A stretch of 64,000 nt of DNA from Chitinophagaceae bacterium (GCA_019638625.1 JAHBTK010000004.1:124001-188000), one strand, 5' to 3'; shown: positions 8,374-17,361, counted from the first letter of the stretch. The notes: generated by a model from the letters alone, not told the origin. Numbers and translations are program-made.

Positions 8374-8583
8374 ATGCACACAAAATTCAGGGTTGGCGAT
8401 AAAGTGAGCTGGAACTCCGAAGCAGGGAGAGTATCCGGTAGCATTATAAAAATACATACAAAAGATTTCGACTACAAAGGTTATACGCACCACGCTACGG
8501 AAGCTGACCCGCAATATGAGATCAAAAGCGATAAAACAGACCATATTGCGGCCCATAAAGGAGCCGCGCTGACGAAAATATAG
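8374..8583 (+). CDS. DUF2945 (HVA1/Tudor-like) small protein
   Basis: 69 residues from the ATG at 8374, chosen because the motif TKFRVGDKVSWNSEAGRVSG begins directly; the longer open frame back to 8272 overlaps the DUF488 gene. The family has a small SH3/Tudor-like beta barrel and ends with YEIKSDKTDHIAAHKGAAL, matching the conserved tail of DUF2945 proteins. Function is unknown. It sits between DUF488 and a Dyp peroxidase. Confidence 0.82.
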   Translation: MHTKFRVGDKVSWNSEAGRVSGSIIKIHTKDFDYKGYTHHATEADPQYEIKSDKTDHIAAHKGAALTKI

Positions 8584-8622
8584 CAGATCGTTACATTCAG
8601 TATAAACAGCATAACACTTACT

Positions 8623-9555
8623 ATGCAATCAAATCCTCAAAACGTAACCGACTATCCTAATAATAATACCTGCTTTCTTGTATGGAGTTTCAGGGAAGGT
8701 ACGGCTACAGAAAAAATTAAAGCCGTATTCCGGAGAGTTTGCGCTTTGGTGATTAACCTCAACAATTCTGCGCTTGACCGCTTTCCTGACGCAAAGGCAA
8801 GCTGCGTAATGGGTATCGGCTATGAAGCCTGGCTGCAACTGGACCTGCCCCGGCCGCTTCCCAAAGAACTTAAAGATTTTGAAGCGATAAAAGGCGATAA
8901 GCACACGGCAGTTGCCACCAAAGGAGACCTGCATTTTCACATCCGGGCAGATGAGAAAAGTCTTGTTTACGATATGTCTGCCGTGATCTCGGGTTTTATG
9001 AAAGAAATTGCGGACTGCGTAGTGGAAGTACATGGCTTCCGTTATTGGGACAGCCGCTCCATTTTGGGCTTTGTGGATGGAACTGAAAACCCTCACGGAA
9101 CAGACCGGGCGCATTTTGCGGTTATAGGGGAGCAGGACATAAACTATAAAGGCGGAAGCTACCTTTTCGTGCAGAAATATCTCCACAACCTGGAGGCATG
9201 GAAGTTGCTTTCCGTAGAAGAGCAGGAAAAAGTAATAGGAAGGTCGAAAGACAATGACATCGAAATGACGGATGAAGTAAAGCCCCAAAATTCACATATT
9301 GCACTTGCCAATATAGGTGATGACTTTAAGGTAGTGCGGGATAATATGCCTTTTGGAAATGTGGCGACGAATGAAATGGGTACTTACTTCATCTGTTATG
9401 CAAGCACGTTCACCACGGTGGAAAAGATGTTGACGAACATGTTTATCGGTAATCCGCCCGGCAACTATGACCGGATCCTGGACTTTAGTACCGCCAAAAC
9501 CGGAACGCTGTTCTTTGTGCCGCCACTGGATATGCTGGATGATTTTTCAGGATAG
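8623..9555 (+). CDS. Dyp-type heme peroxidase
   Basis: 310 residues, a dye-decolorising peroxidase that uses heme and hydrogen peroxide to oxidise bulky substrates. The GFVDGTENPHG signature contains the catalytic Asp152, and the proximal heme ligand is probably His225 in NSHIALAN. Other family features are an early ferredoxin-like half, GGSYLFVQKYLHNLEAW (about residues 177-193) and the closing FFVPPLDMLDDF. There is no signal peptide or Tat motif, so it is cytosolic or carried in an encapsulin. No encapsulin gene is in the window. The gene is full length but stops only a couple of bases before the remains of an AEC transporter gene. Confidence 0.93.
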   Translation: MQSNPQNVTDYPNNNTCFLVWSFREGTATEKIKAVFRRVCALVINLNNSALDRFPDAKASCVMGIGYEAWLQLDLPRPLPKELKDFEAIKGDKHTAVATKGDLHFHIRADEKSLVYDMSAVISGFMKEIADCVVEVHGFRYWDSRSILGFVDGTENPHGTDRAHFAVIGEQDINYKGGSYLFVQKYLHNLEAWKLLSVEEQEKVIGRSKDNDIEMTDEVKPQNSHIALANIGDDFKVVRDNMPFGNVATNEMGTYFICYASTFTTVEKMLTNMFIGNPPGNYDRILDFSTAKTGTLFFVPPLDMLDDFSG

Positions 9556-9556
9556 G

Positions 9557-9964
9557 ATCGTAAACAGCGGGATCACCGGCGATTCTCCGGGCATAGCCGT
9601 TATCTGCAACCAGATGACTTTTATACTGTTGTCTACCGTGGCGCCGATGGCTTTGTTCTCCATCGGGATGCAGTTGCGGTTTGACGGATGGAGAAAGGAA
9701 CTGCTGCATATCTCCGCCGCACTGCTCTACAAGCTGATGATAGCGCCTGCACTGGTTCTTTTACTGGCTGTAACTGCCGGTTTCAGCGGCGAAATAGCGG
9801 CGGTCAGCATTTTTGAATCGTCCATGCCGTCCTTTGTCACGGCAGGCATTATCGCCTCGCAGTACCAACTGAATGCAAAACTGTCCACCCTGGTGGTGGC
9901 GGTCAGCATACTGGTATCGTTCATCACAACGGCGTTGTGGTATTGGGTGATAGGGTTCCTTTAG
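9557..9964 (+). pseudogene. AEC-family transporter, C-terminal remnant
   Basis: A frame read through from inside the peroxidase gene encodes the last part of an auxin-efflux-carrier-family permease: VAPMALFSIGMQLRF, then about four hydrophobic helices including the MPSFVTAGIIASQYQ segment typical of the family's C-terminal half. Complete AEC carriers have about 300 residues and ten helices; only about 135 residues remain here. The first half and any start codon are missing, and the homologous part begins immediately after the peroxidase stop codon. That points to a deletion joining the two genes. An internal ATG at 9614 could give a 116-residue, four-helix product, but a working transporter is unlikely. 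Confidence 0.75.
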
Positions 9965-10034
9965 CGTCATCCCGACGCAGGAGGGATCTATGCACAACCT
10001 TCCAAATGTTGGAAACCCTCTTTTATACCAAACT

Positions 10035-11273
10035 TTACGGCTCCCAGATAGTAGCCCTCAGGTGATGCGGGTTTTCTTTGGTTGAATAGTAATACATCGC
10101 TACCATTTTTCCATCGCTGCGGCAGACCACCCGGGGATAGCCCAGGTCGTTCAGTTGCATATCTTCCGACCAGAAGCCATCCATCAGTATCTCCGGCTGG
10201 CTCCATGTTTTCCCTTTGTCTGCACTGTAAACCACGCGGATGGTGCCGGCTGCACGTTCGCCATACACCACGCATAAGCGGCCGTCTTTGGTGAGGGCAA
10301 AGGCCGGCGGGTTGCCGTTCTCATATCCGGTATCGGCAATTTTCGAAACGAAATGCCATGTCTTGCCACCATCGGTGGAAGCATAGGCGTCAATCCAGTG
10401 TTTATCGGTGCCTTCCCCGTCTACAATGAATTTTCTCCGGATGACCGATACCAGCGTACCATCGTCCAGCTTTTGTGATTGCGACATCACGGCCCGGCAT
10501 TCATTGGCACCGGGGTTTTTATTCGGGTCTTCAAACAGATCTACTTTTACCGGGTTGGCTGAAGTGCCCGCGGGACCGACCACCCAGCCCAAGAAGCTAT
10601 AGGTTTGACCGCCATCTGTGGTTTCGATACAAAAGAGCCGGTCAGAAGCAAATACTCCCTTTTTTCTGGCGGAAAGAAATAACAGGCAATGGCTGCTGTC
10701 ATTCACGATATAATCTGTTCTTGGCGTAAGCTCGTCAAACCCGGCTTCGGTCAGTTCCGGCCAGCTCAGCAGGTCACCAAAACCGTAAGGCCCGTTCCAT
10801 GTTTTTCCGGCATCGTAGCTGTAAAAAAAATGTGCCCTGCCATCATTGGCGCCGTGGTAGCCTTCACCCACCACCCGCATGGCAAAGCCGGGCCGCCGGT
10901 AGTTGACAGGAGCGGTGATCGTTTGCAGCTCGGGCCGGTCACCGAAATCGCCGGCATAGTTATCGGGATCAGCAGCAGTCCAGGTGGAGCCGCCATCAGT
11001 GCTGCGTGCCAGCCAGTTCAGGTAGGGCTTATCAGAATTATGGCTGTTCGTTTTTTTATAAGTCGCTTCCGTGAAGCCGGTAACAATTTCATCGTTGTCG
11101 AAAATGAATGCACCGTTGTTGGCCGGCCACCCGGCAAACCTTCCCTGCTGATAATAGATGATGGCATGCTGCGCGTCTTTCACATGTTTTATTTCTTCAG
11201 ATGAAGAATGACCGCATGAACTGGCGAACAATACGAATGTGGCAAGGGTTGTAATGGAGAAAAGGAACTTCAT
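10035..11273 (-). CDS. Sialidase/BNR-repeat family lipoprotein
   Basis: 412 residues. The N-terminus is a lipoprotein signal ending FASSCGHSS (Cys20), predicting the outer membrane or periplasm. At least five Asp-box (BNR) repeats mark a six-bladed beta propeller: STDGGSTW (about residue 91), SYDAGKTW (about 154), TTDGGQTY, STDGGKTWHF and SADKGKTW in the last third. Such folds occur in exo-sialidases and other glycosidases or glycan-binding proteins. I do not see the sialidase FRIP motif, so glycosidase activity is uncertain. It stands alone, with no SusC/D or other hydrolase next to it. Confidence 0.8.
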   Translation of the reverse strand: MKFLFSITTLATFVLFASSCGHSSSEEIKHVKDAQHAIIYYQQGRFAGWPANNGAFIFDNDEIVTGFTEATYKKTNSHNSDKPYLNWLARSTDGGSTWTAADPDNYAGDFGDRPELQTITAPVNYRRPGFAMRVVGEGYHGANDGRAHFFYSYDAGKTWNGPYGFGDLLSWPELTEAGFDELTPRTDYIVNDSSHCLLFLSARKKGVFASDRLFCIETTDGGQTYSFLGWVVGPAGTSANPVKVDLFEDPNKNPGANECRAVMSQSQKLDDGTLVSVIRRKFIVDGEGTDKHWIDAYASTDGGKTWHFVSKIADTGYENGNPPAFALTKDGRLCVVYGERAAGTIRVVYSADKGKTWSQPEILMDGFWSEDMQLNDLGYPRVVCRSDGKMVAMYYYSTKENPHHLRATIWEP

Positions 11274-11370
11274 AAAGGTTCATATCGTTTTTAGGTGATA
11301 AAACAGGTTTTTCGATCAGGAGATGCAAAATAGGACTAAATCGGGGAATAGGCGTCATTTTCGGGAAAGG

Positions 11371-11568
11371 GTGGAACACGCCGTCCGCCGCGAGGAAGGA
11401 TAGAACACCCCACCCTTCGGGCACCCCCGCCCGAACGATGTTCAGTCGGGCGGGCCTCTTTAAAAAGAGGGGAATTGGCACCGACACCTGTTCAAATATC
11501 GTATCTTTAAGAGCGCCTTATCCTTCCCCTCCTCCGGAGGGGTGTCCGCCGCAGCGGACGGGGTGGTT
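11371..11568. repeat. REP-like inverted doublet, left of the DUF559 gene
   Basis: Two inverted copies of one repeat face each other. The left copy (11371-11476) ends CCTCTTTAAAAAGAGG and GGAATT. It has an extra insert around 11433-11455 with its own stem, CCCGCCCGA paired with TCGGGCGGG. The right copy (11524-11568) reads TTCCCCTCCTCCGGAGGGG, then GTCCGC..GCGGAC, then GGGGTGG. Each copy holds two short stems: CCCCTC/GAGGGG and GTCCGC/GCGGAC. The same doublet recurs at 12041-12142 on the other side of the gene. Confidence 0.85.
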
Positions 11569-11613
11569 AACCCCTCTTTGCAGGTTTTAGCCATAAAACG
11601 GGGTGTTTTACTT

Positions 11614-12042
11614 ATGAAATCAAACATCCTTTGTCATATCAATGACATTCCCATTTACAGAAGAAAAATACCGGCGCTTCCCGCAAACAGAGCATTAACG
11701 CAAAGGGCACGGGCTTTGCGAAAGGCAGGCATACTATCTGAAGTATTATTTTGGCTGCAAGTGCGGAACGGTAGTTTTCATAACATTGATTTTGACAGAC
11801 AGCGGGTAATAGGTAACTATATTGCAGATTTTTATGTAAAGGCTTTGGGACTGGTCATTGAAATTGATGGCAGCAGTCATGATAATAAGGTGGAGTATGA
11901 CAAAATGAGAGAGCAGTTCCTGGTGGACCAGGGTGTAAAGGTGTACAGGATCCCGGATATCCGCGTTAAGCAAGAGATCGGGGTGGTGATGGAGGAGTTG
12001 GAGTGTTTTATAATAGCGAACTTTTCTGTGGAGCAAGGGTAG
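11614..12042 (+). CDS. DUF559 endonuclease-like protein
   Basis: 142 residues from the ATG at 11614; the open frame upstream to 11542 is repeat sequence. The DUF559 fold is related to Vsr and PD-(D/E)XK nucleases. Key residues are in FDRQRVIGNYIADFYVKAL (about residues 70-88) and LVIEIDGSSHDNK (about residues 90-102), where IADF and EIDG supply the expected Asp/Glu active-site positions. The end has YRIPDIRVKQEIG. The stop codon runs straight into the right-hand repeat doublet, and matching repeats lie just upstream. The gene therefore looks like part of the repeat unit. By analogy with RAYT transposases and their REP repeats it may act on these repeats; that is my inference, not an established function. 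Confidence 0.85.
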   Translation: MKSNILCHINDIPIYRRKIPALPANRALTQRARALRKAGILSEVLFWLQVRNGSFHNIDFDRQRVIGNYIADFYVKALGLVIEIDGSSHDNKVEYDKMREQFLVDQGVKVYRIPDIRVKQEIGVVMEELECFIIANFSVEQG

Positions 12043-12142
12043 AACACCCCGTCCGCACAGCGGACACCCCTCTTTAAAAAGAGGGGAATTTAGATCACGT
12101 GTAATTCCCCTCCTCCGGAGGGGTGGTCGCAGACCGGGGTGG
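12041..12142. repeat. REP-like inverted doublet, right of the DUF559 gene
   Basis: The first copy (about 12041-12091) reads AGAACACCCC, GTCCGC..GCGGAC, then ACCCCTCTTTAAAAAGAGGG. The second, inverted, copy (about 12102-12142) reads AATTCCCCTCCTCCGGAGGG, then a shortened GGTCGCAGACC stem, then GGGGTGG. Orientation and stems match the left doublet at 11371-11568. The DUF559 gene lies exactly between the doublets. Confidence 0.85.
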
Positions 12143-12284
12143 CAGCACCCGGAACGCTGAAGTGTGCGACGCAACCGAAGCCCAATAGTAGCACTACATC
12201 CCGGCAACAAATATATCTTCTCCACACATTATCCCATATATCCCAGCATCCCATTATCCCAGTCTAAATCCCACTCCCATTTCG

Positions 12285-12292
12285 TAGCTTTG
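12285..12292 (+). promoter_or_regulatory. Bacteroidota -7 box (TAGCTTTG) for purL
   Basis: TAGCTTTG fits TAnnTTTG and lies 28 bp before the purL ATG, placing the transcript start near 12299. It decides the purL start: the frame is open back to 12164, but that part lies upstream of the promoter. Confidence 0.5.
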
Positions 12293-12319
12293 CGCTTTCT
12301 TATATTACAACAATCATTC

Positions 12320-14539
12320 ATGGATACAACAGTAGAAATAGCCCAGAAGCTCGGACTAAGACCGGAAGAGTTTGAGATGATCAAAACCATTTTGGGGAGG
12401 GTACCCAATTTTACCGAACTGAGCGCTTATTCCGTGATGTGGAGCGAGCATTGCAGCTATAAAAATTCCATCAAGTGGCTGAAAACGCTTCCACGCGATG
12501 GGGGCAAGCTGCTGGTGGCTGCGGGGGAAGAAAACGCGGGTCTGGCAGATATCGGAGACGGCTGGGGCGTGGTATTCAAGATTGAAAGTCATAACCACCC
12601 CTCGGCGATCGAACCCTTCCAGGGAGCGGCTACGGGCGTGGGCGGTATTCATCGCGATATTTTTACCATGGGCGCCCGCCCGATCGCGGCGCTGAACTCG
12701 CTGCGTTTCGGGAATATTAAAGAAGACAAAACACAACACCTGCTGAGCGGCGTAGTACACGGTATTGGTCACTATGGCAACTGCTTCGGCGTACCGACCG
12801 TGGGCGGAGAAATATATTTTGAGGATTGTTACCATACCAATCCGCTGGTGAATGCCATGAGCGTAGGGGTAGTGAAAGTGGGACAAACTGTTAGCGCTAC
12901 CGCCGAGGGAACCGGGAATCCCGTTTTCATCGTGGGGTCCGCTACCGGTAAGGACGGTATGGGCGGCGCGGCTTTTGCATCCGCCGATATCACCGAAAGC
13001 AGTGTGGAAGACCTGCCTGCCGTACAGGTGGGCGATCCCTTCCAGGAAAAAAAGCTGCTGGAGGCCTGCCTGGAACTGATCCCCAAAGGCGCTTTGGTGG
13101 GTATGCAGGATATGGGCGCCGCGGGTATCATTTGTTCCACCGCCGAAACCAGCGCCAAAGGCGGCGTAGGGATGCGCATCAACCTGGACAAAGTACCCAC
13201 CCGTCAGGCAGGTATGAAAGCCTGGGAACTGTTGCTGAGCGAAAGCCAGGAGCGTATGCTGCTGGTGGTAAAAAAAGGAAGGGAAGCGGAAGTGCTGGAA
13301 GTATTTGAGAAATGGGATCTGCCCTGTTCGGAAATAGGCGAAGTGACCGATGACGGGTTACTCAAATTCTATATGAACGGAGCGCTGGAAGCTGAGATAC
13401 CAGGCGAAAGCCTGGTACTGGGTGGTGGCGCCCCGGTGTATGACAGGGAATACCGGGAACCGGCGTACTTCAGTAAAATAAACGAATTCCAACCCGATAG
13501 CATAGCTGTTCCGGCCGACCTGAAAGCTGTGGCCGAAAAGATCATTACCATTCCCAATATTGCCTCCAAGCGCTGGATATATACCCAATACGACAGCATG
13601 GTGGGTACGGGTAACACCTCTACCAATGCACCCAGCGATGCGCAGGTAGTAAAAGTGAAAGGCACCGATAAAGGATTGGCGGTTACCGTTGACTGTAACA
13701 GCCGCTATGTGTTTGCCGACCCGTATGTGGGTTGTATGATCGCCGTGAGCGAAGCAGCCCGCAATATTGTTTGCAGCGGCGGTACGCCCCTCGGCGTGAC
13801 CAACTGTCTCAACTTTGGTAACCCTTATGACCCGGAAGTGTATTACCAATTCGTATACGCCATCAAAGGCATGGGTGAGGCCTGTAAGAAGTTCGATACC
13901 CCCGTAACCGGCGGTAATGTGAGTTTCTATAACCAGAACCCCGAAGGCCCGGTATACCCTACACCGACCATCGGTATGGTTGGCTTACTGGAAAATATCG
14001 ACAACAGAATGACGTTGGATTTCAAGACCGCAGGCGACAGTATCTATTTGCTGGGAAAGATCACCAACAATATCGACTCTTCCGAATACCTGCATAAGCT
14101 GCACAACGTGGAATTCTCCCCCGCCCCGTATTTTGACCTGGAGGAGGAGTTTGCCCTGCAGAAGACGCTGGCACAACTGATCACTGAAAAGCTTATCGGA
14201 TCTGCACACGATATCAGCGAAGGCGGACTGTTCGTTACCTTAACGGAAAGCGGCTTCAATAGAAATTTGGGGTATGCTATAACGTTAGATGATAGCTTCC
14301 GTTCGGATGCTTACCTGTTTGGTGAAAGCCAGAGCCGGGTAGTGGTTTCCGTAGCGCCCGCAAAAGAAAATGCATTCAAAGAATTGCTGGCTGCCACCGG
14401 GGTGCCGTTCACAAAGATCGGCACCGTTACGGAAGGTGATATCAGCGTGGACAATGTTTCCTGGGGCGATATCACTGACTGGAAAGAAAAATATGACACC
14501 GCTATCGAAACCTATATGGCCCATGAAGAGGTTCTCTAG
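12320..14539 (+). CDS. purL: Phosphoribosylformylglycinamidine synthase subunit PurL
   Basis: 739 residues, the small (Bacillus-type) PurL. It converts formylglycinamide ribonucleotide to the amidine form with ATP and ammonia, the fourth step of purine synthesis, and normally partners with PurQ and PurS. Visible signatures are SVMWSEHCSYKNS (residues 33-45, with the active-site His), FKIESHNHPSAIEP (about residues 84-97), GAATGVGGIHRDIFTMGARP (about 101-120), GMQDMGAAGI (about 258-267) and GGNVSFYNQ in the second half. Neither purQ nor purS is present here. The start at 12320 follows the promoter and is the family's normal N-terminus. The 3' end overlaps the next gene by 17 bp. Confidence 0.96.
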   Translation: MDTTVEIAQKLGLRPEEFEMIKTILGRVPNFTELSAYSVMWSEHCSYKNSIKWLKTLPRDGGKLLVAAGEENAGLADIGDGWGVVFKIESHNHPSAIEPFQGAATGVGGIHRDIFTMGARPIAALNSLRFGNIKEDKTQHLLSGVVHGIGHYGNCFGVPTVGGEIYFEDCYHTNPLVNAMSVGVVKVGQTVSATAEGTGNPVFIVGSATGKDGMGGAAFASADITESSVEDLPAVQVGDPFQEKKLLEACLELIPKGALVGMQDMGAAGIICSTAETSAKGGVGMRINLDKVPTRQAGMKAWELLLSESQERMLLVVKKGREAEVLEVFEKWDLPCSEIGEVTDDGLLKFYMNGALEAEIPGESLVLGGGAPVYDREYREPAYFSKINEFQPDSIAVPADLKAVAEKIITIPNIASKRWIYTQYDSMVGTGNTSTNAPSDAQVVKVKGTDKGLAVTVDCNSRYVFADPYVGCMIAVSEAARNIVCSGGTPLGVTNCLNFGNPYDPEVYYQFVYAIKGMGEACKKFDTPVTGGNVSFYNQNPEGPVYPTPTIGMVGLLENIDNRMTLDFKTAGDSIYLLGKITNNIDSSEYLHKLHNVEFSPAPYFDLEEEFALQKTLAQLITEKLIGSAHDISEGGLFVTLTESGFNRNLGYAITLDDSFRSDAYLFGESQSRVVVSVAPAKENAFKELLAATGVPFTKIGTVTEGDISVDNVSWGDITDWKEKYDTAIETYMAHEEVL

Positions 14540-15317
14540 CTTTTTGTTGATTACCGGACTTTTTACCCTCTCCTGCAACGGTGGCAATGAAGCGGAGGAC
14601 GAAAGAGCAGCCGACCTGGAAGCCGTAGCGGTACTGCAGCAAAAGCTGCAATTGGCGCCGGATTCTTTGGGCATACGCTATCAACTGATGAATGCCCTGG
14701 CGAAAGTGCAGGATTATACCAATGCATTATTGCAAAACGACACCCTGCTGATGGATGACAGCGCCAATGCCCCGGTGTTGTACCGCCGCGGCGCCATCCT
14801 GCTGGAAAGCGGTGATACGAGTGCTGCGATCACCGCTTTGAGAAGTTCTTCCGCTGCCGCGCCTATGTTTTCCGAACCGTTGTTACAATTAGCTGCCATC
14901 TATGCCAGTCAGGGGAACGCCGAAGCCATACAGATCGCGGATACCCTGATCAGGGGTTCGCAGGAGATCAGGACGACTTCGCAGGCAAGGTTTATCAAAG
15001 GACTGTACTACTCCAACATAAATGATAATGCGGCTGCTATTGCCGCTTTTGACGAATGTATCCAAAACGACTACACTTTCCTAGAAGCTTATATCGAAAA
15101 AGGATTACTGCTCTACGATGAGAAAAAATACCGGGAGGCGCTGGCTGTTTTTGAGAGAGTTATACAGGTAAGCAATACTTTCGCGGAAGCCTATTACCAG
15201 TCCGGCCGTTGCCATGAAGCCCTGGGCAATACAACTGAAGCAAAGGAATACTACCAAAAGGCATACGGGCTGGATAAAACGTTTACTGCAGCCAGGGATG
15301 CGTTTAAGGGGCTGTAA
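14523..15317 (+). CDS. TPR-repeat lipoprotein
   Basis: 264 residues starting at 14523, within the last codons of purL, which suggests translational coupling. The start is fixed by the lipoprotein signal MKRFSSFLLITGLFTLSC (Cys18). The rest consists of helical TPR repeats; the clearest are near residues 150-185 (ARFIKGLYYSNINDNAAAIA), 190-220 (AYIEKGLLLYDEKKYREAL) and 222-258 (AYYQSGRCHEALGNTTEAKE). TPR lipoproteins serve as protein-protein scaffolds in the periplasm. No specific role or link with purine synthesis can be inferred beyond shared transcription. Confidence 0.85.
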   Translation: MKRFSSFLLITGLFTLSCNGGNEAEDERAADLEAVAVLQQKLQLAPDSLGIRYQLMNALAKVQDYTNALLQNDTLLMDDSANAPVLYRRGAILLESGDTSAAITALRSSSAAAPMFSEPLLQLAAIYASQGNAEAIQIADTLIRGSQEIRTTSQARFIKGLYYSNINDNAAAIAAFDECIQNDYTFLEAYIEKGLLLYDEKKYREALAVFERVIQVSNTFAEAYYQSGRCHEALGNTTEAKEYYQKAYGLDKTFTAARDAFKGL

Positions 15318-15481
15318 ACTATTAAAATTCCGGAAAATAATAGTACTGACAATTGCAGGATTGGAGCGCCGGACATTACTTCTGCCCTTTTTATCTTCCC
15401 TATCGGGGTCTTGTTTGCGAACCTATTCCCGGTAACTCCCCTAAACCAAAGTTGTTGAGAATAATTTTGTAAATTGCTGGT

Positions 15482-16078
15482 ATGACAGAATTGCGTGAGC
15501 CTGTTGCTCCCTATGGCAAAAAAACAATAACCCCGGCGGAATACCTGGAATGGGAGCGGAGCGCCCCTGAAAAGTATGAATATTACCGGGGGGAGGTATT
15601 TGCCATGGCGGGTGTAGGCAAACGGCACAATAAAATTTACTCCAATCTGTTCGGGCGCCTCGCTGCACGGCTGGCCGGTAATGCCTGTCAGCCTTATGGC
15701 AGTGATCTGCGTATTCATATTCCCGAAAACACGCTGTATACTTATCCTGATATTTCGATCATTTGTCATGATATAGTGGATGAAGAAACGAGCGATGAAT
15801 ATGCGGTTGAGCCTGCTGTTATTATTGAAATATTATCAGCCTCCACCAAAAATTATGACCGTGGCGACAAGTTCAGGCGTTACAGGGATATTCCCTCTCT
15901 TAAGGAATACATACTCGTGGATTCGGAAAGCATAGCCGTTGAAGCGTTTCACATCAACGCCGCCGGGCATTGGGAACTGGAAGAATACCGGTCAATAAAA
16001 GAAACGCTCACCATCCGGACGGCAGGGCTTATGTTCCCGCTGGGCGATATATATGAAGGCACGAAATTGCTGAAGTAA
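15482..16078 (+). CDS. Uma2-family endonuclease-like protein (DUF820)
   Basis: 198 residues of the Uma2/DUF820 family, which has the PD-(D/E)XK nuclease fold. After an early [20 protein letters not shown] region (about residues 20-40), the putative active site is formed by [10 protein letters not shown] (Asp near residue 90) and [19 protein letters not shown] (Glu near 118). A conserved [16 protein letters not shown] segment follows. The cellular role is unknown, and these genes are often present in many copies in mobile or multicellular lineages. A TAATTTTG box at 15462-15469 would start transcription only a few bases before the ATG. Confidence 0.88.
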   Translation: MTELREPVAPYGKKTITPAEYLEWERSAPEKYEYYRGEVFAMAGVGKRHNKIYSNLFGRLAARLAGNACQPYGSDLRIHIPENTLYTYPDISIICHDIVDEETSDEYAVEPAVIIEILSASTKNYDRGDKFRRYRDIPSLKEYILVDSESIAVEAFHINAAGHWELEEYRSIKETLTIRTAGLMFPLGDIYEGTKLLK

Positions 16079-16437
16079 GACCTAACAAGTGTACAAAAAA
16101 TGGTATACAACACGAACGACACGTGCTCTCACGTGTCGGGGTGATGCGTTGTCCGGTTGCGTGTGGTTGCAGGAAACCGCTACAACATACCAGGGGCTGA
16201 GGAGGTAAAGCCATGCCGAAAAGCCGTGTGGAAACGACTATAAATGTTTATACACGGATAATGAAAATTGTATTGACGCAATCAACAACCTGCCTGCCGG
16301 CAGGCAAGCGCAAAATGTATAAGACCAAAAAGTTAATTTCAAATGGATTATAATTTCTGTTTTTTGAAATAATTGCGTATAATAGTACTAATACAAACAT
16401 TACCTGCAACCTGGCATCAACCTCCTGTAAACAAGAA
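16079..16437. other. Intergenic region with strong hairpins, no gene
   Basis: 359 bp without a convincing frame. The first half is GC-richer and structured. It holds a perfect 9-bp stem with 4-nt loop (16117-16138, CGACACGTG with CACGTGTCG) followed by further G/C runs to about 16250. The last 140 bp become AT-rich and lead into the next gene. The structured half may be a small RNA or a decayed ribozyme/intron fragment, but I could not match it to a known family. Confidence 0.4.
16291..16306. repeat. 16-bp perfect palindrome (REP-like)
   Basis: TGCCTGCCGGCAGGCA is self-complementary across its full length. This GCCTGCCGGCAGGC word is a common scattered intergenic palindrome in Bacteroidota (from general knowledge). 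Here it marks the boundary between normal-composition DNA and the AT-rich block that follows. Confidence 0.6.
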
Positions 16438-17361
16438 ATGAAAAAAAATTCAACATACGTCAGATACTTACTAAGTCTTTTTGCATTTATTCTCTCATTA
16501 AGCGGCTATACTCAAACCGAACAGGACTTTGTTTATAAGATTATAAAAGGACACGAAATTAAAGCCACTGTCTTTTATCCTGAACATAAGGAAAAACTTC
16601 CCGTAGCCATCTATTTCCACGGTGGCGGATTTATGTTTGGAAATAGAAACGAAATTGATGCAAACCTCAAAAAGCAGCTATTAAACAGCGGGTTCGCCGT
16701 TATATCAGCGGATTACAGGCTGGCTCCTGAATCGCAATTAAACGAGATATTGACAGATGCCGGTGACATCATTAAGTGGGTTAAACGGAACGGGAAGAAA
16801 AAATTCAATATTGATACCAAAAGAATAGCGGTTATTGGTGGCTCAGCTGGCGGATATTTGGCTTTAAGCACAGGGTTTAACAAAAAGTATAAACCCAATA
16901 CAATCGTCGCCATATCTGCACCAACAGGATTTTCAACCGGGGATATAAAGACGGGGGATATAAATCTTTTAAAACAACCGGGTATTGTACAAGACACCAT
17001 CGTTTCGCATGGCGACTATGACAAGAGAATGGAGCTTTGGCGGTATTTAGGAAAGAACCAGTTAGCGTTATATGCAATATTTGGCTTTGATCCTGCAACA
17101 GAACCACAAAAATTGAAGCTTTTTACATTAACAGATAATATAACTACGGACTATCCATCACTATTATTGTTGCAGGCAAAAAACGACCGTTTGGTAAACC
17201 CTAAGGATGTTCAATTTTTTCAACAACTTTTACAAGAGAGAAAGGTAAATTCAGAAATGGTGATAGTAGAAAACGGGCATGGCTCCGAATTAATACGTCA
17301 GAATCCGGACTCTATAGAAAAAATCATACAATTTCTGAACATTCATTTTAATAGAAAATGA
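16438..17361 (+). CDS. Secreted alpha/beta hydrolase (carboxylesterase/lipase type)
   Basis: 307 residues with a signal peptide ending near GYTQTEQ (about residue 24). The oxyanion-hole motif YFHGGGF (about residues 59-65) and nucleophile elbow GGSAGGYL (Ser near residue 139) define the hormone-sensitive-lipase/esterase group. The acid is probably in NDRLVNPKD and the His in VENGHGSEL near residue 281. The substrate is unknown. Base composition is clearly more AT-rich than genes before 16 kb and after 19.6 kb. Its last four bases overlap the start of the DUF3788 gene, so the pair is likely co-translated. Confidence 0.85.
   Translation: MKKNSTYVRYLLSLFAFILSLSGYTQTEQDFVYKIIKGHEIKATVFYPEHKEKLPVAIYFHGGGFMFGNRNEIDANLKKQLLNSGFAVISADYRLAPESQLNEILTDAGDIIKWVKRNGKKKFNIDTKRIAVIGGSAGGYLALSTGFNKKYKPNTIVAISAPTGFSTGDIKTGDINLLKQPGIVQDTIVSHGDYDKRMELWRYLGKNQLALYAIFGFDPATEPQKLKLFTLTDNITTDYPSLLLLQAKNDRLVNPKDVQFFQQLLQERKVNSEMVIVENGHGSELIRQNPDSIEKIIQFLNIHFNRK

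Noticed and set aside
12164..12319. N-terminal extension of PurL
   Set aside because: It lies upstream of the TAGCTTTG promoter box and has no similarity to PurL.
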